Shown in pieces: positions 54,494 to 61,947 of a DNA stretch of 64,000 nucleotides; the first letter of the stretch is position 1; each line of letters opens with the position of its first letter. This DNA is from Marinicellulosiphila megalodicopiae (GTDB taxonomy: Bacteria > Pseudomonadota > Gammaproteobacteria > Pseudomonadales > Natronospirillaceae): positions 62,001-126,000 of the forward strand of contig NZ_AP023087.1 in assembly GCF_045862395.1 (NCBI RefSeq). Reading direction: 5' to 3'. Position numbers and translations under genes: made by a program. The notes under the pieces are model-generated. The model was given only the letters and a program-made list of their open reading frames with translations, was not told where the DNA came from and ran no database searches.

Positions 54494-54787
54494 ATGGATG
54501 AATACGCACCACTATACACAAAAAAAGAAAGAATCCTCTTGATGCTCAAACATGCATCATGGGCGATTCCTGTTTTTTTGGTGGTTCAATTTTTGTTTTT
54601 CCCTTGGTTTGAACAATACAAATATGGTTTTAAAGCGAAGATTCAACCCATATTAGGTTTAACAATACTTCTGTTTTTATTAGGGCTAGGTGGGCGTGGA
54701 ATATTTTGGGCTAACGATATAATTGATGACACACACAATTCAAACTTGATCAATTCAAACTTGGCCTGTCCAAAGGATAAAATATGA
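54494..54787 (+). CDS. Small membrane protein, unknown
   Basis: 97 aa. Two membrane spans (about 20-40 and 50-68). It lies 5 bp after the DUF2157-like gene and overlaps the next start by ATGA. The C-terminal tail is encoded by a short direct repeat (TCAATTCAAACTTG twice at about 54737-54765) followed by GCCTGTCC, the motif seen at the ends of the RAYT element. The tail may therefore be of recent, repeat-derived origin. Confidence 0.7.
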   Translation: MDEYAPLYTKKERILLMLKHASWAIPVFLVVQFLFFPWFEQYKYGFKAKIQPILGLTILLFLLGLGGRGIFWANDIIDDTHNSNLINSNLACPKDKI

Positions 54788-55245
54788 AAAAAATAACATT
54801 ATTATTTTTACTACTAATCAGCGCATTTTATAGTCACGCATTAGGTAGAGTCATTGCATATGATGAAATCCACAACTCGTTATTTGCAACCATTAGAAGC
54901 ATCACGACCTGTGGTCAATTTTCAACAAAAAATACAGTAGGCGAAGTAAGACTGATTCAATCTTACACCTATGGTGGTGACATGATATTTTTGGACAGCA
55001 TCAAAATGGGCGATGCGGGTTTAGAAATTTTACATGGACTGAGTATTAGTGAAATAAATAATGATCATACTGAACTGACATTGCAGAATATTGAATGTCG
55101 TTATTTAGGAAGTAATGCAATTGAAATAACAGGATTCGTCAATGGAACTGGGCATGATGATTCTGACAAGTATAATTTTATTATCCTATATCAAGCCGAT
55201 ACAGGAACCTATGTCTTTAAACAATTAACGGATAAACTTAAATAG
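54784..55245 (+). CDS. Exported protein of unknown function
   Basis: 153 aa. Signal peptide (MKKITLLFLLLISAFYSHA|LG). The mature domain has two cysteines (TTCGQF, IECRYLG) and looks beta-rich. It resembles GDYXXLXY-type membrane/periplasmic partners only vaguely, so I give no family. Start codon overlaps the upstream stop (ATGA); AAAGGATAAA serves as ribosome binding site. Third gene of the 53.5-55.2 kb unit, convergent with yfcH. Confidence 0.7.
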   Translation: MKKITLLFLLLISAFYSHALGRVIAYDEIHNSLFATIRSITTCGQFSTKNTVGEVRLIQSYTYGGDMIFLDSIKMGDAGLEILHGLSISEINNDHTELTLQNIECRYLGSNAIEITGFVNGTGHDDSDKYNFIILYQADTGTYVFKQLTDKLK

Positions 55246-55256
55246 ATTCCTTACAC

Positions 55257-56153
55257 TCATATAGAATTTTGTAACGCATCGTCAAGTTCGACATATTTAA
55301 ATTGATAACCATGTTTCTCAAGTTTAGTGGAAACAATTTTTTTTCCATTTAACAATAATTCATTTCCCATTTCTCCCATCAATAACTTTATTGCAAATGA
55401 TGGCATTGAAAAAATAGTTGGTCGATTTAAAACTTTACCCAATGTTTTTGTAAACTCGTTATTTGTCACAGGGTTGGGTGCGCATCCGTTAATCGCTGCG
55501 TTTAATGTTTGGTTTTCGATACAATGCAAAATAATGCCGACCAAATCCTCTCTGTGAATCCATGACATCCATTGTTTTCCACTGCCTATTTTTCCTCCCA
55601 CCCCTAATTTAAATGGCGGTAGCATTTTATTTAAAGCGCCTCCATTTTTATCTAATACAATGCCGGTACGTATTAGACAGGTACGAATACCCAATTGATC
55701 GGCCTGCCACGCTTGTTGCTCCCATTGTTGGCAAAGTTGACTTGAAAAACTATGATCACCAATATCTTGTTCTGTAATGGTGGCATCGCTTACACCCATG
55801 CCATAAAAGCCAATTGCAGAGCCACTGATAAACAACTTAGGTTTGATTGTCATTGTTTTAAAAAAATCAATGAGCGCTTGAGTGGTTTGAATGCGACTTT
55901 GAAGAATTATATTTTTTCTTGTGTGAGTCCATCGTTTATCTGCAATCGGCTCACCAGCTAAATTAATGACAGCATCAAAAGTATCTTCTGGTGTTAATTC
56001 ATTGATGCTTGATATTGCTCTGACATCGGTTGTTTTGAAAAAATCAGATTGCGTTTTTCTGGTTAACACAACAAGTTGATGTTTATCTTGCAATAAACGT
56101 TCACACAATTTTGTTCCAATAAACCCTGTGCCACCGGTGATTAAAATATTCAT
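55257..56153 (-). CDS. TIGR01777-family NAD(P)-dependent epimerase, YfcH-like
   Basis: 298 aa from ATG 56153. An ATG two codons upstream has its ribosome binding site (AGAGGTA) too close. Short-chain dehydrogenase fold: GGTGFIGTKLCERLL nucleotide-binding loop, NLAGEPIADKRWT, SGSAIGFYG (the Ser/Tyr active-site region is altered, with YG in place of YxxxK), IRTGIVLDKNGGAL, GGKIGSGKQWMSWIHREDLV, and C-terminal DUF1731-type end. The motifs match the YfcH / SulA-homologue family, whose substrate is unknown. Monocistronic. Confidence 0.92.
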   Translation of the reverse strand: MNILITGGTGFIGTKLCERLLQDKHQLVVLTRKTQSDFFKTTDVRAISSINELTPEDTFDAVINLAGEPIADKRWTHTRKNIILQSRIQTTQALIDFFKTMTIKPKLFISGSAIGFYGMGVSDATITEQDIGDHSFSSQLCQQWEQQAWQADQLGIRTCLIRTGIVLDKNGGALNKMLPPFKLGVGGKIGSGKQWMSWIHREDLVGIILHCIENQTLNAAINGCAPNPVTNNEFTKTLGKVLNRPTIFSMPSFAIKLLMGEMGNELLLNGKKIVSTKLEKHGYQFKYVELDDALQNSI

Positions 56154-56227
56154 AAACATTACCTCTAATTGAGTTGTTTACGATCAAATCCATCATTTAG
56201 ATGAAAATCAAAAGTGTTTCAAACAAA

Positions 56228-56255
56228 CAAAAAAGGCCTGAATAATCAGGCCTTG
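56228..56255 (-). terminator. Terminator of the Spy-like gene
   Basis: On the minus strand, AAGGCCTGA-TTAT-TCAGGCCTT is followed by a T run (TTTTTTG), 25 bp beyond the stop. Confidence 0.9.
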
Positions 56256-56279
56256 AAGGGGGAAGTAGTTTAATGATGA

Positions 56280-56864
56280 TTACTCACCTTGAGATTGTAT
56301 TTTTCTTTCTTTGTTGGATTGATGCGATTGCTGCATCGCTTTTAATTTTTCAACCTGTTCACTGGTTAATACTGCTTCAATTTGAGAGTGAATTTCTGTA
56401 TGTTTTGCTTTCATTTCTTCTTTGCTTGGTTTTTCGGAGCTTTCTATTTTTTCAACTTTTTTTGCTTGGTAAATTGCTTTAATTTGAGCCACTTGATTTT
56501 CTGTTAACTCTAATTGGTTCGCCATTTTTAAAATATTATTACCCTTGCCATTTTTTTTATGTTTGCCGTTGTTTTTGCCATGGTGTTTGTCCATTTTATT
56601 TAAAATTGCATCGGCTTGTTCTGGGGTTAAAAACGCTTCTAAAGCTGCTTTATCTTCAGCGATTTGCGATTCTTTTTGCGCTTGGCGCATTTCTTTTTTA
56701 GTTTCGCGATATTCTTTTAATTGTTCAATTTGGGTTTCAGTTAGATTTAGGTCATCCAGTCTATCGAATTTTGCATGCGCGATCATCGCACTTGATAACA
56801 CAGCCACTGTTAAAGTAAGACCTAAAGTTGTTTTTAATGTAGTTTTTAATAGTGATTTATTCAT
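56280..56864 (-). CDS. Spy/CpxP-family periplasmic chaperone-like protein
   Basis: 194 aa. Signal peptide with AHA|K cleavage near residue 31. The mature protein is highly charged and helical, with LTxxQ-type motifs: LTETQIEQLKEY, LTPEQADAILNKM, LTENQVAQIKAIY, LTSEQVEKLKAMQ. In E. coli, Spy and CpxP are ATP-independent chaperones or stress-signal modulators controlled by BaeSR and CpxAR. There is a His/Lys-rich middle (DKHHGKNNGKHKKNGKG), an additional possible metal-binding patch. A link to the BaeSR genes at 4.9-7.0 kb is inferred. Confidence 0.9.
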   Translation of the reverse strand: MNKSLLKTTLKTTLGLTLTVAVLSSAMIAHAKFDRLDDLNLTETQIEQLKEYRETKKEMRQAQKESQIAEDKAALEAFLTPEQADAILNKMDKHHGKNNGKHKKNGKGNNILKMANQLELTENQVAQIKAIYQAKKVEKIESSEKPSKEEMKAKHTEIHSQIEAVLTSEQVEKLKAMQQSHQSNKERKIQSQGE

Positions 56865-57101
56865 AGCTTTTGCCTCATTGATGTAATTTAAGTTCGACTT
56901 ATTAAATCGATAAAGTGATTATGAGACAAAATATTGCAACAATTGTGCATCAAATAAGGAAATCACAAAATAAGTTAATATAACGTTTTTTTTCATTAAG
57001 CTCCTTTTCATATTATTTACAAAAAAGAGCGATTTTGTTGCATGGAATGTAAATTACTGACTATTTTTCATTCACAATATAAAAAGTATTAACTATTTGA
57101 A
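56865..57101. other. Upstream region of the Spy-like gene
   Basis: AT-rich. It contains the promoter of the leftward Spy-like gene, but no clear BaeR/CpxR box could be read by eye. Confidence 0.4.
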
Positions 57102-57412
57102 TTATTTGTAGTTACTGTCATCGTTGTTGGTCACAGTTGTTGCAGCCATTGCCGCTTGCTGTGCAGCTACCTGATTTGCGATCACCAAATCATTTTGTTG
57201 GCCACTTGCAATAATGCTGGTGCTATACCCCATACCTTTTAATGTGTTGGCCCAAATAATCTGCCCATCTTGTGCATTTAAACAAAATAAATGACACCAG
57301 AATATGCATAAATATTTGCATCCTCATAATACACATTAGTGATGGTTGAGCGCTTTAGCTTAGTGCCCCAAAGCTTTTCACCAGTTTGTTTATTAATACA
57401 AACAAACCAGCC
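57102..57412 (-). pseudogene. 3' remnant of a PQQ-type beta-propeller gene
   Basis: On the minus strand the DNA reads GWFVCINKQTGEKLWGTKL, a classical PQQ/BamB-like blade, then NIYAYSGVIYF. One T missing from the T-run near 57282-57287 shifts the frame. The next frame continues LNAQDGQIIWANTLKGMGYS and ends at a TAA at 57102-57104 after an Ala/Thr-rich tail. Restoring one T gives the expected YFCLNAQDGQIIW. The upstream part of the gene is missing and replaced by the GGATCC-type repeat at 57411. Truncated and frameshifted, so inactive. Confidence 0.8.
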
Positions 57413-57430
57413 TGGGGTCGGATCCATTTA
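57411..57430. repeat. Single GGGGTCGGATCC repeat at the pseudogene break
   Basis: CCTGGGGTCGGATCCATTTA occurs exactly where the PQQ-propeller gene is cut. Related to 35034-35056, 57472-57536 and 58474-58590. Confidence 0.7.
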
Positions 57431-57471
57431 ATGTTTTAAAACGATCACAACAACAACCGAGCAACAGCCGA

Positions 57472-57536
57472 GGGTCAGATCCATTTTTTAATAACCTTTG
57501 GTTTTATCTAACTTATCAAAAAAATGGATCTGACCC
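57472..57536. repeat. Inverted-repeat element, GGGTCAGATCC type
   Basis: Perfect 18-bp arms GGGTCAGATCCATTTTTT / AAAAAATGGATCTGACCC around a 29-bp spacer. Same family as the 58474 element (GGTCGGATCC core) with A in place of G. Confidence 0.85.
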
Positions 57537-57685
57537 CTGGCTAATTTTTAGGCTATGTTTAACTATGCAATTGATACAGCTAACCCAAATTCATGGTGAG
57601 GGGAAATGAAAACCTATCATTTCAAGTAGTTAGCTGGAAGTTACGCCTTAATTTAGGTAATATTGCGCCGCTTTTTAAGCACAGT

Positions 57686-57833
57686 TCTCGGGGCGGGGTG
57701 TAATTCCCCACCGGCGGTAAAGATCTAATCTAAGCCCGCGAGCGCTTTGAATCGCTTTATTTAATATTCAAAGGTCAGCAGATTTGGTGTAATTCCAAAG
57801 CCGACGGTTATAGTCCGGATGAGAGAGAATGGT
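57686..57833 (+). promoter_or_regulatory. FMN riboswitch (RFN element)
   Basis: Conserved segments in order: GGGGCGGGGTGTAATTCCCC, ACCGGCGGTAAAG, AGCCCGCGAGCG, a variable arm with TTTGAATCGC, AAAGGTCAGCAGA, TTTGGTGTAATTCCAAAG, CCGACGGTTATAGTC, GGATGAGAGAGAATGG. Together they form the six-stem FMN aptamer. It is located 141 bp upstream of ribH and should repress it when FMN is plentiful. The expression platform is not clear: a weak CCCT/AGGG hairpin with T-rich 3' side near 57906-57930 could be the terminator. Confidence 0.95.
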
Positions 57834-57974
57834 TAGTTTGGGTGTTTATTCAGTGTTATCGCAATAGTTTTGCGTGCCTGATGATTAACAAGCTATTCGT
57901 TCACCCTGATTCTTTTGAGGGTTTCTATTATTAATAGAACTCATTTAGTCGTATTTTGAATCAGAGCATAGAAC

Positions 57975-58442
57975 ATGAACAATTTTAATCCTGCAACACA
58001 AAAAATCGCCTTCATTCATGGGTCATGGCATGAAGACATCGTTTTACAATGCCTTAAAGGGTTTCGCGACACGTTAGTTGAGCGTGGTTATAATGCCGAC
58101 AATATTGAAGTCATTTCAGTTCCTGGCGCTTATGAAATTCCACTACAAGCTAAATTACTGGCTAATACTGGTAAATTTGCAGCAATCGCAGCAAGTGGTT
58201 TGGTCGTAGATGGTGGCATTTATCGTCACGACTTCGTCGCTCAAGCAATTTGTACGGGTTTAATGCAAGTGCAACTGGAAACATTGGTTCCGGTAGTAAC
58301 GGCCGTATTAACGCCACATCATTTCCAAGAACACTCTGAACATTTGGATTTTTACAGAACGCATTTTGTAAAAAAAGGCAAAGAACTTGGCCATGCTTGT
58401 GATCAAGCTATCCAATTAAAAGAAAAAGTCGCGCAATACTAA
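57975..58442 (+). CDS. ribH: 6,7-dimethyl-8-ribityllumazine synthase, type 2
   Basis: 155 aa, cytoplasmic; condenses 5-amino-6-ribitylaminouracil with 3,4-dihydroxy-2-butanone-4-phosphate, the step before riboflavin. GSWHEDIV, SVPGAYEIPLQAKLL (substrate loop) and the segment VDGGIYRHDFVAQAICTGLM with VLTPHHFQEHSEHLDFY fit the RibH2 subfamily (as in Brucella RibH2) better than the usual icosahedral type. It sits alone, directly controlled by the FMN riboswitch, and not in a rib operon. This suggests a second, FMN-regulated lumazine synthase in addition to a housekeeping copy elsewhere; inference. Confidence 0.94.
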   Translation: MNNFNPATQKIAFIHGSWHEDIVLQCLKGFRDTLVERGYNADNIEVISVPGAYEIPLQAKLLANTGKFAAIAASGLVVDGGIYRHDFVAQAICTGLMQVQLETLVPVVTAVLTPHHFQEHSEHLDFYRTHFVKKGKELGHACDQAIQLKEKVAQY

Positions 58443-58473
58443 AATACAATAAGCTTCATAGTGTTACGTGCAC

Positions 58474-58590
58474 CCAGGGGTCGGATCCAATTATTAATGC
58501 ATGCTTATCCGCAATGCTTAATACCTATTTCTATAGGGCATTCAATTGGGCGTTAAGGAGCAAAGCAAATTTTTTGGATCCGACCCCTGG
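58474..58590. repeat. 117-bp inverted-repeat element after ribH
   Basis: Perfect 17-bp arms CCAGGGGTCGGATCCAA (58474-58490) and TTGGATCCGACCCCTGG (58574-58590) around an 83-bp spacer that holds no ORF. Same family as 57472-57536. It resembles a BIME or a RAYT-mobilised element. Confidence 0.85.
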
Positions 58591-58634
58591 ATTTTTAAGC
58601 CCACTATTTTACTAAATTTAAAAGTAGAGAATAT

Positions 58635-59303
58635 ATGAGTAAGTCAATTCCATCTTCTGATGATTCAATGACACCTACTCTGACTCATAAGCAAACACAA
58701 CGCGCTTTTTGCTCTGGTTGTGCGATGTTATCAACTCATTGTTTGTGTGACAGCATTTCTGCTTTGCCAAGTCGAACTCAGCTATTAGTGCTACAACACC
58801 CACAAGAAGCCAAGCATCATAAAAACACGGTTAAATTATTAACGCTTAATATCCCTAATACTCAAATTATCGTTGGTGAACAATTTGATCCTAATGACTT
58901 CGTACAGTTACAAGGACTTTCGCGAGCTAATACATTTTTATTGTATCCATCTGATCAAAGTATTGAGTTAGAATCTGTGGCTGCTTTGCAAGAACAGCAG
59001 GCTTATAAAGTTGCAGAACCTTTAACATTAATTGTGATTGACTCCAGTTGGAAAAAATCCAAAAAAATGTATTTAATTAATCAATGGCTCCACTCATTTC
59101 AAAGCTTTCATTTAAAGTTAGATCAATCACCTTCTATTTATCAAATTCGTAAAAAACGCGAAGCACATTTTCGATCTACGTTAGAGGCCAGTGTCATAGC
59201 TTTGAATATTTTAGAAGATTATCCGATTGAGCCTTGTTATCAATTACTTGATCGATTCTGTGAATTAAAAATCCAAGACATCAATCAATTTAAAAATAAA
59301 TGA
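58635..59303 (+). CDS. DTW-domain protein (tRNA acp3U synthase type)
   Basis: 222 aa. Cys-rich N terminus CSGCAMLSTHCLCDSI, like the zinc-binding start of TapT/YfiP. The DTW motif is present as D136-S-S-W139 (IDSSWKKSKKMY), a Ser for the usual Thr. SPSIYQIRKKREAHF, then RSTLEASVIALNIL, is the usual SAM/RNA-binding end. The family makes the acp3U modification at tRNA position 47 in E. coli. It begins about 45 bp after the inverted-repeat element and has no operon partners. Confidence 0.9.
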   Translation: MSKSIPSSDDSMTPTLTHKQTQRAFCSGCAMLSTHCLCDSISALPSRTQLLVLQHPQEAKHHKNTVKLLTLNIPNTQIIVGEQFDPNDFVQLQGLSRANTFLLYPSDQSIELESVAALQEQQAYKVAEPLTLIVIDSSWKKSKKMYLINQWLHSFQSFHLKLDQSPSIYQIRKKREAHFRSTLEASVIALNILEDYPIEPCYQLLDRFCELKIQDINQFKNK

Positions 59304-59487
59304 TGTATTTTGTGCACACTGGTGCACTGCACACACAAAACCACAAGATTACTCACCCATTACAGTGCATATTCCTTCCATATAAAAAAGCGTATTGAGT
59401 CACAAAAATTAGAGTGGTAAACTCACAACATTCCCGTCTATGACGATTTATTGCTCAACCGTAGCTTCTCAATACAGGCATTTCAAA

Positions 59488-60381
59488 ATGAAAAAACTGC
59501 TTCTAGTGAGCACATTATGTGCAACCGCATTTTCAGCTCAATCACAAATATTCACAAACGATAAAGACTTTATCATTGAAGTTGCTGGAGCGGTGACAGC
59601 TCATATTATTGATGACACACCTGATGGATCGCCGTTGACGCTAAAAGTGACCGACGCCTATTTTAATTTCAAACCGACGTATACATTAGACAACGACATG
59701 GTTGTGTACAGCGATTTAAAATTACAATCCTTTACTAACGGTTCAACTGATTTAAGTGAAGGTTATGTGGGTATCGACTATAACGACTTCTCATTAACCG
59801 CAGGAAAACATTCTTACGCCTCTGGTGCATTTGGTATCAGCCGTAGTAAAACCTTTGGCCCTAGCAGTTCGTTAGGTGAAACAAGTGGACAAGAAGTTTT
59901 AAAAGTGGCCTACACAAAAGAAAAGTTTAATGCTGCTGTTTCTTACGATTTTGCAGATCACGATACTGATCGCTCATCATTTGATATGTATTTTACAGGT
60001 TTGCTTGGGGATTTTGATGCAGCTGGTACATTCCAAGTGCAAAAAGCGAATGCAGCGACAGACACCGTATTTTACTTTGGTTACAGCGCTTATTACACAT
60101 TAGAAAAATTCTACGTAGGGGGTTCATTCAGCATGGATACAACTACTGATAATAATTTGTCTGTCATCGAATTTGCCAGTGCACTGTCTATTACAGATAA
60201 AATCACAGTGGGCGGCGGCGTAGGTCAAATCATTCCTGAAGAAGGGGATGTTGAGCTATTAATCTACGCAAACAGTGAATACGCACTTCATAAAGAAATT
60301 ACCGCTTACACTGAGGCAGGCATTAGCACTCAAGAATCTGCTGAACTAGGTCTTGCTGTTGGTTTAACTGTAATATTCTAA
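59488..60381 (+). CDS. Outer-membrane porin-like protein
   Basis: 297 aa from ATG 59488 (an earlier in-frame ATG at 59440 lacks signal-peptide features). Signal peptide with SAQSQ near residue 20. About 12-16 alternating beta strands; the protein ends GLAVGLTVIF with a terminal Phe, typical of outer-membrane barrels. The opening after the signal (FTNDKDFIIEVAGAVTAHII) and FNFKPTYTLDNDMVVYSDLK resemble Gram-negative porins. Substrate unknown. A strong terminator follows. Confidence 0.85.
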   Translation: MKKLLLVSTLCATAFSAQSQIFTNDKDFIIEVAGAVTAHIIDDTPDGSPLTLKVTDAYFNFKPTYTLDNDMVVYSDLKLQSFTNGSTDLSEGYVGIDYNDFSLTAGKHSYASGAFGISRSKTFGPSSSLGETSGQEVLKVAYTKEKFNAAVSYDFADHDTDRSSFDMYFTGLLGDFDAAGTFQVQKANAATDTVFYFGYSAYYTLEKFYVGGSFSMDTTTDNNLSVIEFASALSITDKITVGGGVGQIIPEEGDVELLIYANSEYALHKEITAYTEAGISTQESAELGLAVGLTVIF

Positions 60382-60391
60382 TCTCCAAATT

Positions 60392-60430
60392 AATTTCAAG
60401 ACAGACACAATATCTGTCTTGAAATTTTTT
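60392..60430 (+). terminator. Terminator after porin-like gene
   Basis: Perfect 14-bp stem AATTTCAAGACAGA / TCTGTCTTGAAATT with a CACAATA loop, then T run. Confidence 0.93.
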
Positions 60431-60507
60431 CAAGTAAAATAAATCATTTTATTATCATGTCGTAAACAGATTATACTTGGCCTTTCATTTAAAAAAGGCA
60501 ATTAAAA

Positions 60508-61884
60508 ATGATATTCTGGATCTTCTCCATTTCGCTGTCCTTAGTGACTAGCTCCTTCTTACTTAAAAAAACCTACCTAAAAGAAACCAGTATAGGCTGG
60601 TTGTTAGCCATTTGGGCAGTGCCGTTTGCTGGCTCGATAATTTACTTAACCATGGTAATTAGACGTAAAAGTGAAAGACATCAACATAATGAAGCGCCAC
60701 ACGATCATGTCCACAAAAACGAAACCCTAGTTGAATCGGCTCAAATTTTGGAGTCTATTGGTATTACAAATGGTTTTCTTGCATATGATAAATTAGAAGA
60801 ACACACAGTACTTCGCGATGATGAATTTATTCCAGCGCTATTAAAACAAGTCGAACAAGCTAAGCATTCCATTTTAATTTGTACCTACATATTATCAGGT
60901 GATGCAAAAGAAGCGCTCATCACTCGATTATATGAAGCTAATGAACGTGGTGTTGAAATCTACTTATTAGTTGATCGAATTGGCAGTGGTTTATTATTAA
61001 GCAGCAAAAATCGAAAAGAATATTTAGGATTGCCATTTAAAACGGTCATCTTTCGTGAATCTCTTTTACATTCATTACTTTATATTGAAAAAAGACTGCA
61101 TTCTAAATTAGCAATATTTGATGAAACCACAGGAATCATTGGTTCACATAATATTCGCGATGAAACCATTTCCACCTCTAAAAAGTTTGCACGCAATATT
61201 TCAGTTTTAGTGAAAGGCAATGTTGTTGAGCAAATGAAATATGCCTTTATTGATTTATACGAAGATGCAACGGGCGAACGTTTTGAAATTCAAAATGAAA
61301 GTGACGAGCATCATGGCCACGAAGAAAACGAAGTTTTTGGAAAAAATGCCTGTCCAGCAAGAATTACATTTTCTGATCCGATTGCTCAAGACTTTCAATA
61401 TAATGATTATTTAAATAGTTTATTTTTTAGCGCACAAAAGAGAATGTACATCTGGATGCCTTATATGATTCCAAGTGATATTCTAAGAACCAGCATCATT
61501 AATGCGCATAAAACCGGTGTAGATGTAAAAGTATTAATTCCTGAAATATCTGACTCAAAACTTGTAGATAACGCTCATCAATTAATTTTAAATGAATTAA
61601 CTGACAATCATGTTCCGTGCGCCGTATCAACGGGAGAATTCGATCACACTAAAATCATTATTATTGATGATGTAGCTGTCATTGGATCTACAAATTTAGA
61701 TTTAAGAAGTTTATTTAGAAATTACGAAGCAAATATTGAAGTAAACGATGAAAAATTCAGTGATGAAATCAGTGAGTTATTTTTAGAAACATATAACCAA
61801 GCTAAACTGGTTGAATGCACAACACCAAAAACAGGAAGAACAATCATAAATCAATTAACCTCCTTAATTGCTAGTTTATATTAA
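60508..61884 (+). CDS. Cardiolipin synthase-like phospholipase D family protein
   Basis: 458 aa. Two N-terminal membrane spans (1-19, 29-50: the PLDc_N region with GWLLAIWAVPFAGSIIYL) and two HKD motifs: LHSKLAIFDETTGIIGSHN (H198, K200) and DHTKIIIIDDVAVIGSTN (H380, K382). This is the ClsA-type layout. A His-rich charged segment RRKSERHQHNEAPHDHVHK follows the membrane anchor, and a second one, DEHHGHEEN, lies between the two PLD halves. They are unusual and could bind metal. The expected activity is joining two phosphatidylglycerols into cardiolipin; ClsC-type exchange is not excluded. Confidence 0.92.
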   Translation: MIFWIFSISLSLVTSSFLLKKTYLKETSIGWLLAIWAVPFAGSIIYLTMVIRRKSERHQHNEAPHDHVHKNETLVESAQILESIGITNGFLAYDKLEEHTVLRDDEFIPALLKQVEQAKHSILICTYILSGDAKEALITRLYEANERGVEIYLLVDRIGSGLLLSSKNRKEYLGLPFKTVIFRESLLHSLLYIEKRLHSKLAIFDETTGIIGSHNIRDETISTSKKFARNISVLVKGNVVEQMKYAFIDLYEDATGERFEIQNESDEHHGHEENEVFGKNACPARITFSDPIAQDFQYNDYLNSLFFSAQKRMYIWMPYMIPSDILRTSIINAHKTGVDVKVLIPEISDSKLVDNAHQLILNELTDNHVPCAVSTGEFDHTKIIIIDDVAVIGSTNLDLRSLFRNYEANIEVNDEKFSDEISELFLETYNQAKLVECTTPKTGRTIINQLTSLIASLY

Positions 61885-61900
61885 TCTAGTTTCTTAAATT

Positions 61901-61936
61901 AAAAGAGCAGTGAAATAATAATCACTGCTTTTTTTT
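61901..61936. terminator. Terminator between convergent cls and surface-protein genes
   Basis: Stem AAAAGAGCAGTGA / TCACTGCTTTTTTTT with an AATAATAA loop; A and T runs on the two sides make it usable in both directions. Confidence 0.92.
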
Positions 61937-61947
61937 AACTTTGAATA

